DNA of 64,000 nucleotides from Daedaleopsis sinensis (Eukaryota > Basidiomycota > Agaricomycetes > Polyporales > Polyporaceae): positions 372,001 through 436,000 of the forward strand of contig CM066310.1 in assembly GCA_033807695.1 (NCBI GenBank), written 5' to 3'. This document shows, piece after piece, positions 14,032-27,400 of the stretch. Below the pieces are notes generated by a model. The model was not told the origin of the DNA and made no database searches. It saw nothing but the letters and a program-made list of their open reading frames with translations. Made by a program: the position numbers and the translations under genes. Positions within the stretch are counted from its first letter, which is position 1; every line of letters starts with the position of its first letter.

Positions 14032-16479
14032 TCCCGCCTCGCGTCTCGCTCGCTATGCCCCCCGCTCCGCTGTCTGTCCTGTCCACGTTTGCCGTCACGA
14101 GTGTTTTCCAGCTCCATCCCCCACGTTCTCGTCCACGTTCTCGTCCTCGTCCACGTTCCCGTTCGTGTCCACGCCCGCCATGTTCACGCCCACGACTGCA
14201 CCCACGCTCACGCATCACGCCAGTCCGCCCGCACACGCAATAATATCCGCTGCAAACGTTGTTACGAGTACATACAGCCCGACATACACTACCATGTATT
14301 GCGTACTAAATCCGTTTGTGTCATTATCACGCACTGCACTGCCCCCGTCGTAGTTCTGGCCTTCTCGGTTTGGCTCTCCGAGTCCGTATCGCTGCTTCTG
14401 CTTTCGTCGCATCCAACCGCTCACGCTTAGCGCTACTCGCCGCCAGGATGCGGTCACATTCATCAGGCAGGTTGGGCTCACAATTCGTCTGCAACTCTGC
14501 TCATTGTACTCTTTCGACGCACGTGAGTGTGCTAGTGAGGTCGAAGCTGCTGCGTGTCCTTCACTTCACGCGCGCGTCACTAGAAGGTGTGTGGTCCTTT
14601 GACCCTCACCCCATTTGAAAGCTTGACAGAAGCAGTTGGCGCGTTGACGTTTAGACCAGGTCACAGCGCAGCTGGTGCTTTCTTTGCGCGCGCGCATGTC
14701 AGCTGAGATTGGTACATAACCCAAAAAGGTGTGGTCCTATACTTAGTGAGTGGCTTCGCATCTCATGTAGATCACTTACACTCGCGTACATCCGCTTCGC
14801 AGGAATCGTGTCTCTACGTATTCCCAAACGTCGGCATCGCGTCGATCAGGCCACTCTCACGAGCGGGCCCTCGAGAGCTACTGGCTCGGAGATCAAGCGT
14901 CCAAGGCAATGTGCAGATGCGCCATGGGAGAAGGGCAGTGAGGATGCGCCCGAGGTCGCAAGGAGGCTCGCGAGATGCGCCGTGTCGCTACTACCTCCCA
15001 AGCCATGGCGACACCGAATGTGTGGAGGGTGGGTGGGGCTGACGACGAGGCGCTGCCATGCCGACGTCGAAACCGCGACCCAGACCGGACATGTATAGCG
15101 ACTATGTGGAGATCGACGGCCCGTGTACTTTCAACGCGTATCAGGCAGCGCAAGCTGCTCATTTCCTCGGGAGAACTTGGCTAAATTATCACCGCTCCCA
15201 GGTGCATGAATCCGATGACTCGGACATCGATAGCCGAGTCCGCTGCCCAGCCCCTACATCTGACCGGACGTCGAGCTCGCAGACGTCTCTCTAACTTCCG
15301 CCATTCTGTGGCTTGGCACCACCCGGCAGTGAGCTGGAAGATTGCGCTGGTGCGCTCTCCCGTCCTCCCTACCTGTGCTACGCATTGGAGATGACAAGGT
15401 GCAGAACGACGACCCTGATACTAGAGCTTGTCGACGTTGAACAATGGACAGCGGGTGAGGGCGCTACCGGCGAACTCATAGATGGCCGTTCCTCCGTCCT
15501 CGTGCTTGATCGTTGGTACGGCTTGCGGTCCGGCCCTCAGAGCAGCCCTGCACTGGTACCCGCAGTTTCCTGCACGACCTCGAGAGGGTCGTCTTTCACA
15601 CCGTCGTAGCTTCGGTCCCCTCGATATGACATTTTCTCGCTCATTGGGATCACGAAGCGCTACGACGGCCAGCGCAGCTGTCGCAGTCAAAGTATGAACA
15701 GTCTTTGTCGTGAGGGGACAAGATTGATGGCAGATGGATGGGGTCTTCGGAGAAGAATAGCAGTGGATCGTGCCTCGGGAGTCCGCTCGTCACGGTCGGA
15801 TGATATACATGGCGAGGATGGGATGCGGAATATGAGGCGCGAAGGGTGCCAGAGACTCGGACATTCTATATATACTATACACTAATTACTGTTGAGTGAT
15901 ATTGTTTTCGTCTGACTGTAACCAGCATCCGGGGACGCTGAACGGTCAGGCTCGACTCCTCCGAGGAAGCTGCTGGCAGGGTTCTTCCAGTCGGTCTCCA
16001 CGGGCCGACAAATATGTGCCGCATTCTCCTATGCGTATCAACAATTTGGATTGAACCCGGGCCTCAGTATATCTTTTGCATGCAATACTGCAGCGTCCGA
16101 GTGGTCTTGGTTAGACGTCTTGGGCGCTCGTTTTCAATGCAGTGCCGATCTAGATTTGTCCAAAAGCGAAAACGAACCAAGTTGGATGGCGCCTAAATCC
16201 ACGCTTGTCCTCCGCTTTCATCTAAGAGTCACGACGGACCATTGAGACTCGAACAAAGAGCTTTTACTCAGTACGCCATTGTCTCCCTATTTAGGTAAGT
16301 CGCAGCTTACATTCCCCTTTGTCCACTCGAATTAAATAATATTCCGGGCTGGCCATTGCGTGGCTGCAGTGCCAGATTTCAACAAACTGGTCACGCCTCC
16401 CCGCAGTCCCTAACCAGGCCCCGCGAGGTATAAAATCCATTGCGAGCGCCTCACGAGGTTTGTCTCTAACAGTCTCATC
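14032..16479. other. Intergenic, CDK1 to FunK1 A
   Basis: No gene is supported. Directly after CDK1 is a pyrimidine-rich imperfect repeat of CACGTTCTCGTC (about 14120-14200). Short ORFs at 15058-15294 (+) and 15421-15690 (-) read naturally for a few dozen residues but have no recognisable domain and no convincing splice partners. Gene remnants cannot be excluded. Confidence 0.35.
16429..16435 (+). promoter_or_regulatory. TATA box of FunK1 A
   Basis: TATAAAA 45 bp before the chosen ATG at 16480. The intervening leader lacks an ATG, which supports that start. FunK1 B and C carry the same element at similar distance. Confidence 0.6.
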
Positions 16480-19400
16480 ATGCCTATCGAAACTTACCCC
16501 GGAAATGTTGGCTCGTCCCCAGCCAAAGTCCAAAAACCACACACCTACGATCCCACCCGACAGGGCCTCGAAGACCAACGATCCTTGAAACAACATCGCG
16601 AAGACGACATGGACGACTGTATAGATACGACCATCATCATGACTCCTAACCAGTTCAAAGACTACGTTCCTGTCCCTCCTGACTTCGACACCGTCTTCCC
16701 AGAAGAAAGGATCCGGGAAATCGCAGCGGCTTTCCAACAAGGGTTCGCCGCTATCGCGCGACGTCCCGACCCAGAAGACGACAAAGAGAAGGATGCAGCG
16801 GGCATGTTGAAGCCGTTGGAGAGAGATATAACTAAGCTATGGGTGAGTATTATGTTGTAACCATCGTCACCGATGCTCATGCGCGGCTTGCAGGCTGAGA
16901 TTTCCAAGCAATTCAACCTCTTTCCTGGTTACTTCTTTCACTCTTCTGAGACGACGCCGGACGCCGGGGACACGACGCGTCTCCGTATCGACGCCAGTCT
17001 CATCTCGAACAGCGACAAGGAGGACGTCGTGGGGAAGGGACCAAACTGGCCTCTTGCACGTCTTGGCGTTGAGCTCAAGCCTGGACTAAGAAAGTACGAT
17101 GCTTTCGAGAAGCGAGAAGACCGCCCTGCCGAGACGCAAACGAAGAGCCGTCGAAACGTCCGCGGGCAGACCATGTCATATGCCAAACACACCTTTGCGT
17201 ACCAACATCGTACGAAGCTTTTCCAACTGCTCATCAACGGCAAGGAGTACCGCGCGATGCGATGGGACCGCTCCGGTGTCATCGTCACAGATAACGTCAA
17301 CTACGTAGACGACATCGCCGGTACACGCCTCCTCCTTGAATTCCTCTACGGTTTCTCCCAACTCTCCGACTCCGCACAGGGTCTTGACCACACTGTCGTT
17401 CGGGTGAAGCGAGGGACTTGCGCGTGGATGCGTATGGAAGTCCTTGCCTTCTACCACGGTGACGTCTCTTCGGATGAACGTGACGTCTCGGCCGACGAGT
17501 TCCCCCATAACTTCGCTTGGCCTGACAAGACCGCCAATGCTCCGACGTCTCCTTTGTTCAATCATGGTCTGCTTCACCACGATCCTTGCGCAGAATGTCA
17601 CCCTCAGTCGGACCACATATCCACCACTATCGGCCCCGATCCCCTCCCTGTCTGGAAGCACATGCGCGATATGTTCAGACAGTCTCTTGAACCGCACTGG
17701 CCTCGCTATCAGATAACACTTGGGGGTAGGAAGTATCTTGTTGCAAAACCACTTTTCGAAGCTAGTGGTATGGTTAGCCGTGCTACGCGCGGCTATGTCG
17801 CCCTTGACTGGCTTACCCAACGCTTCGTCTTCCTCAAAGATGCGTGGCGGCCCTACTACGTTGACGTGGATCGGGAAGGCGATGTCCTCGCAAAACTCAA
17901 CAAGAACGAAATCCTTTACGTTCCTACCCTCATCGCACACGAAGACGTTCGCGAAGTAGGCGGAGCAGAACAGGAGACTGAGACTTCACGGTTCTCTCCG
18001 AATGCGAGCAAGAAGCTGAAAAAGACTGTGAAGCGCACGGACAAAACCGCGGATTCCTCTTCGACTACGGAGCGCACCATCGCACCTATCCCCTCTAGGA
18101 AGCGCAACACTTCATCTAAGAACAAGAGCGCGAGCCCAACGAGCGCCGACAACGAGCAACGAGCTCCGGCCTCCTCCGTCTCAAAGCCCGGCAAGCCTAC
18201 CGGTATAGTCTCAGAGGGCGGTGCACCGCGACCCACACGCGGTGTCAAACGCTCTGCGATGGACGTGGATGCAGAAGGGAGAGCGCAAGACGGGTCCGGT
18301 CTCCGTCATCTCACCCATTACCGCATTGTCGTTTCCGAGGTCTGCCTTCCGTCTACAGCCTTCACTTACGGAAGACAGTGGGCCCGCATTATTCTCCATT
18401 GCTTATGGGGTAAGTCGACAACCCACTGCCCATATTGACTAATTCACTGATCCCCTTTCTAGCTCACCAGGGAGCGTACGAGAAATGCGGCATCATTCAT
18501 CGCGACATCAGCGTAGGGAACATCCTCATCATGCCCCACTACATCACGGCGGACGGCATGCAGACAGTGATGTATCTCGGCGTGCTGTGCGATTGGGAGC
18601 TTGGGAAGAAGCACGAGTTGAACAACGCAAGACAGCCAGAACGCACGGTACGTGCATAACCACATCGGTATTGTTCACCCTTGCTAATCTAACTCGTTCA
18701 GGGTACATGGCAGTTCATGTCGGTTCGTTGTTTGGGAGACCCAACCCTGCCGGTGTTACTCCCTGACGAGCTGGAGTCGTTCACTCACTCGTTCCTCTAC
18801 AACTCCTTACGCTTCCTCATTCACAACTGCAAAAACATCGACCGCTTCATCAACGATTACTTTGACGACAACACGGTGGATACTGACTATAACACCACTG
18901 CCCCGCACGCCAAACTAACCTCAATCAACGCTGGAAAGCTCCTCATCGGAAACGCCGAGGTGATTTTCTCCGACCGTAGCAACAAGTCGCATCCCCTGAA
19001 CGAGCTGTATGCCGACCTCATGACAAGGTTCCGTGCGCGGTATAACATCCTGCGGTGGAAGAAGGCCCAGGCTGCACAGAAGGACACTCGGCCCTCGGTC
19101 ATATCGTCGGCTTCTCGTGCTACCACAGTCGAAGACCGCGGATTTCTTGGAATTAGACCAAAGGTCGACTCCAAGCCTCATCCGACTCCAGTTTTGAACG
19201 CCGAACCTAAACCCCACGCTCCCGCAACTGTGACGAAACCTGCGACCGCTGTTGCCGCCCCTACTGAAGAGGATATCAAGCTCGCTCAGTCCCTAAACAC
19301 ACATGAAACCATCATTGAACTGTTCGTGAACAGCATCTCCAGGATGGACGTGTGGCCTGGACCCGGTGAAGATATGGTTGGGTATGACCGCTTGCACGGG

Positions 19401-19595
19401 TATCAAGCGCGGCCTCGCGCGAATACCCGTGATGTCAGCAAACCGTCAAAACAGCCGCGAACTATGCCTGCTGACAATGCTGCTGCCCGCCCTGCTAGCT
19501 CGAGCTCGCATGGGCCGGGAGGTCAGGCTGCTCGCGACCGCGGTCGCGGTCGCGGTCGTGGGGCGGCTACTACTGTCCCAGGGCTGGTTTCTTGA
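16480..19595 (+). CDS. FunK1-type fungal protein kinase (copy A)
   Basis: Member of the FunK1 kinase family (Pfam Pkinase_fungal), expanded in mushroom-forming fungi; substrates are unknown. Four exons: 16480 to about 16841, 16894 to 18408 (long), about 18463-18648, and from about 18702 to TGA at 19595. The N-terminal part (MTPNQFKDYVPVPPDFDTVF) is the FunK1 leader. It is followed by the core segments FAYQHRTKLFQLLING, MRWDRSGVIVTDNVNYVDD, ATRGYVALDWLTQRFVFLKD and HYRIVVSEVCLP. The catalytic loop is HRDISVGNILIMP, and the DFG position is a DWE (CDWELGK), both usual for FunK1. A Lys/Ser-rich insert (SRKRNTSSKNKSAS) separates the lobes. The C-terminal tail ends in RDRGRGRGRGAA, an RG-rich patch that copies B and C lack. 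Intact as read. Confidence 0.9.
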
Positions 19596-20180
19596 TCTCG
19601 AGCTCGCTGATCCCTATGTTGTACCATGTTCCGTTGGACCATGCTCATACTATACTATTCTGCATTTCATCTCAAATCGATAGTTTCGCTTCACCACCCA
19701 GAGTTCAAGGCCTTGCCCCCAGATCTTTTAAGACTGCCACTCGAATGCATGACGGTCCTGTCACACATCTTGAGTACTGCGACGTTGCTGCGACGTAACA
19801 GTATTAAGACCGGTCGCGTGTTTACGAGAGGAGTTTGTGACGAACCTAACGTAACATTCAACTGATACTGGACAATGCTCGTACGTAGTAGGTATACTGG
19901 ATATATGTAGACCAACTGATCCTTCGTCTCTAGATATGTTTGAACCTGCTTTGCGTCCTGCTACTCCACTACCTTATGTTCCGAATGCCCACGAAGCGGG
20001 CCAACCTTGTCTGAGAGCATCAACACACTGCGACTCCATTATCTGAGAATCAAGAGCTCCGCCTTCAGCAATGAGTCCCAGTGAGCTGAAGTTACTGAAC
20101 GTAACGATCTCACTAGCTCTACTAGATACAAGTGGTCTTGCACACCGTCGGTGCGCCTGAACCTCCGACTTGCCATTCGA
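19596..20180. other. Intergenic, convergent 3' flanks
   Basis: AT-richer spacer between the FunK1 A stop and the stop of the leftward APH gene. Nothing recognisable is seen on either strand. Confidence 0.4.
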
Positions 20181-21867
20181 TCATACGACGCACTCCGCCA
20201 TTGCCTCTTTGAAACGGGCAACCTGGGAACTGACAGGGAAGCGATGTATGGCCGAAAACAGATTGTACCAGAATTCCTGCTCGTCTTCCGTCGTCGCGCC
20301 TGCGATAAATGATCGATAGGAAGTCCACGTATGTGGGATCTCGGATGGGCGCACGACCTCGTCGACATGACGCATGGCGAGCGGCTCAATGCACGCTGGG
20401 TAGAAGCCTGCTGAGTCCCAGTCCAATATCCAGAGGCAGCCTTCTCGGTCGAGTATAATGTTGCTCAAATTCAGGTCCCCATGGTTCAGAACAGGCGTCC
20501 AGTCGATGACGGGTCGCGGCAGAGGAGGGAGGGGCTTCCCTTGATACCGCGCGAAGGCGACACGCGTCTCCCAGCCCACAAACGCGACGTACTCGCAGAA
20601 TTGGCGGAAGCGTCTCGCCGACTCGAAGGGCGGGTACCTGTTCTGGTCAAAGAGAGTCCCTGCTATCCACCCGTCGTCTACCGATCCGACGTTCGCCCGG
20701 GTCAACATCCGGAGCTGTTTGACGTAGAGACGGAGTGTGCAGGCGACCCGGAACTGCATGAATCGACTCATGCTGTCCCAGCACTCGAGGAGCATAGCTC
20801 CGTCGATATAGTCCATGAGGAACAAGTCGAGATGGGGGTAGTGGACGCGTGGGAGCGGGATGCTGGTGTGTCGGCGCACGTATTCCATAGCGGCCCACTC
20901 AGAGTCGGACACGTTTTTCGCTATAATCGAGGGCGTAATGCGGGTGACAGAGGCCCATTGCGCGTCAGGAGCACCTAAACGGTTTAGCAGTTCCTGGTTC
21001 CAGACGGTGCAGGTATCGCTCTCCATCAGTCGATAGATATCCTCCTTCGTCGTCGATGGCGGCAGCTCTGCAGAGATCTAGACAATCACTCGGAGTTAGT
21101 ACCTGTTCAGGTTCCTGGACGAAAGATCCGTACATCCGACGATATCCGCCTAATAGGCAGTGCAAAGCAAGATGCGAACCAATCGATTATTGCGGTGCTG
21201 AGGCGTGCTAGCTTTTCGTGGACTGTGGTCGGAAGAGGGTTCGGCAGAGGATCGAGGGTGTTTGCTGGCAATAAACGCTCAGTGTAGGTGCGCGATCGGA
21301 GATTCCAATGCGACATACCTATGTGAGCGCGTAAACCATCTAGCCCTTCTCCGGTCACAGAGCTGACCGCAAAGCAGTCAAGGTCTAGCCTATAAGATAT
21401 GCGTGGAGGACAAGAGAGGAGATGGACATGCTCCTGGGAGTAGTCACGAGGAACCAAGTCGATTTTGGTGTACACAACGCATACGTACGCGGCGCATTGT
21501 CGAGCCCTTTCGAGTGTCGGATAAATATTGGCGTCGTGAGTGTTCACGTTTGCGAGAACGATGGCCATGGAAGTCGCAGTAGAGGCAGTTCCGATGCACG
21601 GGTAAAACGCAAACTGCTTGCGGTCGTCGGTGCGGTGATACAGAGAAGCACCCTGTATCATGTCAGACGGGGTTATACGGCAAGAGCACAGATAGATCGT
21701 ACCAATTCAGTCACTAATGTTCTAGCTCCTAGACCTGGCTCTCCTGGGAGAATGGTGAATCGCTGTCGGTCATGAAAGCGCATTGTCTGCACTCTGCACC
21801 ACGTACCACTGTAGATAGCGACAGTGAGACTCTGTGGCGACGAACGACTCGGACTCGGGTCTTGCAT
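20181..21867 (-). CDS. Degenerate Ras-like domain fused to APH-type kinase (apparent fusion)
   Basis: The C-terminal half is a clear aminoglycoside-phosphotransferase-like small-molecule kinase: RHTSIPLPRVHYP, LFLMDYIDGAMLLECW, the catalytic Brenner motif NHGDLNLSNIILD and metal-binding WILDWDSAGFYP. Upstream exons read continuously into it. From ATG 21867 they give a P-loop-like GEPGLGARTLVTEL (the usual Lys is Ala), an NKxD-like VVYTKIDLV and a G5-like SSVTGEGLDGL, so a small-GTPase fold lacking a recognisable DxxG. The exons are joined by in-phase GT-AG introns. The last junction (intron 21078-21133, 56 nt, phase 0) has a perfect TACTAAC branch site at 21095-21101 and splices RRISSD to ISAELPP. 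Without that splice the Ras-like frame stops at 21107. Alternatives are two overlapping genes or a decayed GTPase read into a live APH gene. The APH domain is certain, the fusion likely. Confidence 0.72.
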
Positions 21868-23030
21868 CGTGCTAGATTGAGCACAAGCCCAGCTCACGAG
21901 AAATACAGATTCACAATTGTCGGAAAGAAGTGAGTTGGAGAGAGATTGGGGTGCAGAAGTAGGTTCGGAGCAAGCAGCTCAGGCGCTTGTTCCGCACGGG
22001 AAGGTCGCGCGGAGCGCGAAGTATTCGCTCGGAGAAGAAGGCATGATCGATATCGGCAGAAGATCCCCATAGGAAATCAAATATTAACTGTCGGAGCATG
22101 TCGGGACACGAATTATGTAAGTCGAGCAAACTGCAGGGGCGCCTGCCTCGTCGTCGGACGGTAAGCTTCTCCTCTTAATATTATTCCTGTCTCATCCTAC
22201 TATGCGACTCATGTACGATTTACAAGCCCTGAATAAGCTGATTGAAAATCTACTAGATGGGCCCTCCACGTCGCGAGTTCTCCCGCCGACTACAACTCGC
22301 CTCACCCTGGCCCCCGACGTTCTCCCGCCGGCAAGCTACAACGATTTAACGAAAGCATACGATGAACAGTGTGCAACATGCCACCTGTCCTGACTCCTCG
22401 CGATTGCCTCGATCGCAATGTGCTCGTCCTCCGACATCTCCACTGGGTTGAAATGTCTATTCGTTTTGAGGAACAACAGTTTGCGTGAGGCCTTCGATGC
22501 GCCGTTCACGTTGGAGGACGGAGTTTTGGGGGGTCAATAAAAGGATGTGAATTGGTTCACCGTATCTCGTCAGATTAACGGTGCGTTTCCAAGGCGTTTG
22601 GCTTCTGCTTCCCTACTCATCCACCTTAAACGTTACACGCCACTGTAACTGGAGTTGGTCTGGACTCTGAAGTCATCACACCAAGTTCGGTCGTGGCATG
22701 CGGCGGTTACATTTTCAATGCCTCTACTATCCTCCACACCGCTTGCGGATGCATGGCTGTTGGTTTAGTTGATTCAAGCATGAGGTGCGGACACAAACAC
22801 CATAAAAATACGCGGTATGTAGTCAGAATGATAAAGTCTTGCCACGGCGCACGCCAACATCATCAACTGCCACCTGTCTGCCACAGCCTCAACAAAAATT
22901 TTGTAGCATTTACCCTCGCCATCAGTGGTAACTTGTTTAACTTTTCTAACCAGATCAACGACATACGCGTTTGCTCGGTAAGTTACAGGACTTCGAGCTG
23001 CACGCCATAGCGTACCTCGTGCCGTCGATA
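21868..23030. other. Intergenic
   Basis: No gene is supported. Contains the 5' flank of the Ras-like/APH gene on the left and the sequence before the FunK1 relic on the right. ORFs at 22202-22393 and 22693-23010 are unrecognisable. Confidence 0.35.
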
Positions 23031-24036
23031 ATGGAGTGCTATACCACTACCACAATTCACATGACTCCTCACCAGTTCAAGGAGTACATACCCACTCCCG
23101 ACGACTTTGATTCGGTCTACACTGAGGAACGCGTCCGTAGATCGCAGAAGCATTCAGGTTTGCTACTGTGCGATCAGGGGTTCACTCTAGATCGGAAGTG
23201 GTTAGTGAAGATTCTGGGAATGATTCAACAATCGAACCCAAGCCGTTGGACGAAACGGTCTCAACAGCATGGGTGCGCCCTTCTTCCCTGCTATCTCATG
23301 ACCATAAGCACCACTAATTACCCACTTTTTCCTGGCCATATACTCCATCACTTTGAGGTAGAGCCGGAACACGAAGATGACTCGGAGGAGGTGCGCCTGA
23401 CTCTCCGAGAGCGACAGTGACTGCAGGATGTGCGACGAGCCGAACTGGGAGCTCCAGCGACTTTCGATAGTGTTCCGACCCGGAGGACTTGCGGAAGATC
23501 CCTTCAACAAGAGGGACGACGACGATCGTCTGACAAGGATCATCCGTCGACGTGTTTTTGGGGAGCTCGCCACTTGCACCGGAAACATCTTCGCATACCA
23601 GCACCGCACGAAGTTGTTCCAGACATTCGTGAACGGGGACCGCTTCCGCTTCTTACGATGGGACCGCTCGGGGATCATCGTCACCGACCCCGTCGACTAC
23701 GTGAACAACCTTGCTGGCACGCGCCTGCTCCTCGAGTTCCTCGACGACTTCTCCCAGCTTTCCGACGCGGCTCAAGGTCGTGACCACACTGCCGTTCGAG
23801 TGCAGCCAAGTTCATGTGGATGGATGCAGATGGATGTCCTCGCGTTCTATGACGGAAACGTCGACCACACAGAACGGCCGGGCGTAACCAGCGACGAATA
23901 CCCCGCCAATTTCGCTTTCCCCGAAGGGACGCGTGATGCTCCAGTGTCTCCCTTGTTCGCGAACTGCCTGCGTCCCTATCGCGAAGCGTATCTGGTTCGT
24001 ACTATATCGCAGTTTGTATTGGTAGCGGAGTTATAA
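23031..24036 (+). pseudogene. FunK1 kinase relic, frameshifted and truncated
   Basis: Reads collinearly with FunK1 A. MTPHQFKEYIPTPDDFDSVY matches the A leader, but after EERVR the homology (IAEAFRFATV) continues only in another frame behind a TAG. A TGA near 23418 separates LTLRERQ from the following block (CDEPNWELQRLSIVF matching A's GPNWPLARLGVEL). The block from FAYQHRTKLFQTFVNGD to RWDRSGIIVTDPVDYVN and LLLEFLDDFSQLSDAAQG is well preserved. Homology ends near SPLFANCL, before the ATRGYVALD region and the HRD catalytic loop, so no kinase could be made. It is closer to copy A than to B or C, suggesting decay of a neighbouring duplicate of A. Confidence 0.85.
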
Positions 24037-24492
24037 GCAATGGGTCGTGTTACTAGTGCTTGGCAGTCATCCCCGACGTCCACATACCCCACGAGAACAA
24101 TCATCACCCTCTATGTCTGTACCCCTGGCAGCCCCCATAGCACTAACGTCTCACAAGTGATCATTATGGCCTCACGACCCGGATACGAACTTCTCCGCTC
24201 ACTGCACTACCGTTTAACAGTGGTGATGACGAAATGAAATTATCTATTACAGGCAGGCTCCGAGATAACGATAATCCAAACGCATAGATCAGCCGCCAAC
24301 CCCGGAATCAAAGAATGTGAGTCGTAGGGACAGTATAGTACGGTGATGAAAGATGTATAATCAGTTGGAGACAACGAGCGGATTCAAGCATGGTTCTCCG
24401 GGACGTGAAGAGTCCACATCAGGGCGCAGATTGTCCGGTGCGGGATGCTCCGATAGGCTAGGGTATGCTGGGTATGAAGATTAATGAATGTG
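24037..24492. other. Intergenic, 3' flank of the copper radical oxidase
   Basis: Nothing recognisable. It is the expected position of the missing C-terminal half of the FunK1 relic, but I see no HRDIS or DWE remnant here. Confidence 0.4.
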
Positions 24493-27400
24493 TTAGAGAG
24501 GGCCGACGCCAGGGCGCGTGAAGTCCTCGAACTCGGGCCAGTTCCCGAGCGCGCCGGGGTCGCCGCCGATGCGCACCCAGTTGGAGTGGGAAGGAGTCGG
24601 TCCATCGAGCACGAACACCTGGTGCCAGCCCGGCGGGGAGATGAAGGCGTTCGGCGGGGCGACGATTGTGCAGGTGTCGCCTTGGCATGTGAATTCGGGG
24701 AAGAGGGTACGCATGCCCATAGAGTTTCCTGTGAACACGAATGAGTAACTACACATGAGTTGGGTGGACGGTCACGCAAAGACTCACCGTGCTGGAGAGG
24801 AGAAGGGAGGGAAGATCATCGAGTCAGTATTCGTATACGATAAGCCACTGGCAGGGAGTGAAGAGACAAACCGTGCTCGACGTAGCAGCAATAAGTGAGA
24901 TCCTCATGTCCGCTGTCGTCCCGTGGTGGAGCGTGACATGAATCGTGTAGCTTCCTCCGTAGTCCCAGTCGTTCTGGTCAACCGTGAAGCTGGGAGGCGT
25001 ACGGCCTTCGTTCAAGTAGGGGGGGATGTAGACCTCCATGCGGAACTCTTCAGGGAACTGCGGGGACTCTGGGTCACTGCCAGAGATCAAGACACGACCA
25101 TCGGGAAGGAGCTGTTACTTGCGATCAGTATCATCCCTATATCTCGCTGCAATTGAACATACCGTCGCCTCAGAGTGATACAGACGAGGAACAATAGTGT
25201 TGTTGAGGATCGAGATACGAGACCCGACGGGCTGGCTTGGGTCGTAGAGCAAGGCCTGCAAGTTGGGGCTCTCTCCGAGACCGAAGCCTGCGACACCCTG
25301 GTGGGCGCCATTGACGATTAGGAAGGTACCATCAGGAAGAGCTGGGAGGGACGTCATCCAATTTGAGTTCCAGCTAGCTTAATACCTTGTGTGCATCGAA
25401 GACATACCAGACTGTCAAAGGAAGGGCGTCAAAGTCAGCAGTGAGGTAGAAATGACGTAGGCGTAAGGTACACTGACCATGCAGGGCATAACACGCTGGG
25501 ACGGCTGTAAACAACATGGGAATGACATCAGCGTGAGCCTTTTGTGCGGAGATTGAGGCGGAGAGGCATTACCATGCGCTCGAGGGTCCACTGGGCATCG
25601 GGAACTTCGGGCTGGATGTGGACACAGTTGTCGAGTGCAATGCCAAAGTTTGAGCCTCCACAAACGAGGACGGTTAAAGGGTCGGTGTACGGAGCGTGCT
25701 GTGGGAAGATGACTGCCGTACCCTCGAGCGGGTAGGTACGACCAGCGAGAGGGCTAACCACTGAACCTGGCATGTTCGGAAGAGTCTGAATTGTGTCGAA
25801 CGTGACTGGGTCAAGAATGCGAGCCTCGTTGTAGTAGCCTAGTAGGCATAGGTATTGTCAGTCTCAGATAGACTACCTGCACTATGTACCCTTGAGACGT
25901 ACCAACGAAGATATTGCCGCTCGGGAGCATGTGCAGGAATGGGTACAAGTTGTTGGGGTCAGTGCGCTGCAACCAGTCCATGTGGAGGAATGTCGGGCCA
26001 CCCTCTGGCGTGGGAAGGATCTCGAGCGTAGGTTCAGCGATATCGTTACTGCCCCGCTCGCCACCGACGACGAGAACACTGCCGTTAGACATCACCAGAG
26101 CACTCGGGTACCATCGTCCCCTCTGCACAGTATGTCAGACGGAGTCCTAAGTAGACGTAGATCAACGCACCTGCAGCTTCAGCTCTTGCACGTTCTCCTC
26201 CCAATCGTTCGTCCCGTTGACGCCCTCTGTTCCATCAGGGGTGTAAAGACGGACACCGAAGGTACTGTCTAGCGACCATCCACCGACGACAAGCTGCCGT
26301 CCACCACGGTCGGGAAGCACTACAGAACCCGCGCAGAAAACGTCAGTCTTGACGTGCATCGTGCGCCACGCCTTGGTGAAGTCGTCGGTCAGACTCAGAT
26401 CGAGTTCGTACGCGCCGGTTGTGTTAGGGAAGGGGCTCGTGCCGGACTTCTCAAGGAACGCGACCTTGTTGTTGATGCCGAGAGTGGCTAAGAGCGGTAT
26501 AAGGACACCGCCAATGAGAAGTTCGTAGCGACCGGTGTTCGCAGGCGTCTTCCAGTCATTCAAAGTGCCGTTCCACTGGTAGTACTGCAGCCTCCTGCCG
26601 CCACCGCAGAGATGGATCGGATCACCGGTGCATGCGATGTTGCAGTCCGATTCCGGAGCGAAGCCGAGACTGGTCTTGGTGACGTCCGAAACATCGCCGC
26701 AATCTGCGCAGATATTGAGCCTCTGTGGACCCCATGAGAGGACAAAGAACTTACAGCATTCTTGACCGAACTCGACACCGGCGGCGGGGTACCCGAAAGC
26801 ACCGCACTGGCTCAGACAGCCCTCAATCGTCATGTTGGACTCGGAGACGATCTGGTACAAGGGGAATACACGCTGGTTGTCGGCACCCTCGCTGTGCATA
26901 AACCGTTAGCACATCATAATTCGCTGCTATCAAATAGCATCACGTACATGAGGCATCCTTGGTACTCGTATTTTCCTGCGAAGACGCCACTTGTCAGCCA
27001 AGCTCTTCCCAACGCTCAAGTGAAATGTACCTGGCAAGTTGACCTTCAGCGGCGTAGGCACGGGTAGTGCGACGACCTCCCCATTCGCTGTGTACACCTG
27101 AACGACGAAGACCAGCGTCAGCAACTTTTCTATCAGAACTGTCACAGGATAGACGCACGGAGAGGCGGTTAGGTCCACCACATGCCTGCCTATATCATGA
27201 TGTGAGCGACATCGCCGTGGAGTTGGATAGCGGATGCACGAACGTCGAGTTGCCTCCACAGGACATATTGCAGGTGTCCTCTTCGCCACCAACCGCGCCC
27301 TGAATCAAATCGTTGCCGCAAACTGTCGAGTAGGATCGTATTAGCCAAATTGGGATACGCAGTGATGGATATACTCACAGCACTGGACGCCGAACTCCAT

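Noticed and set aside
14120..14200. Possible protein-coding repeat after CDK1
   Set aside because: Pyrimidine-rich simple sequence, open in several frames because of composition.
21078..21135. Alternative APH start at the ATG on 21133-21135 with a 25-nt intron
   Set aside because: 25 nt is too short for a spliceosomal intron here; the 56-nt reading uses the same acceptor and branch site with a good GTACGG donor.
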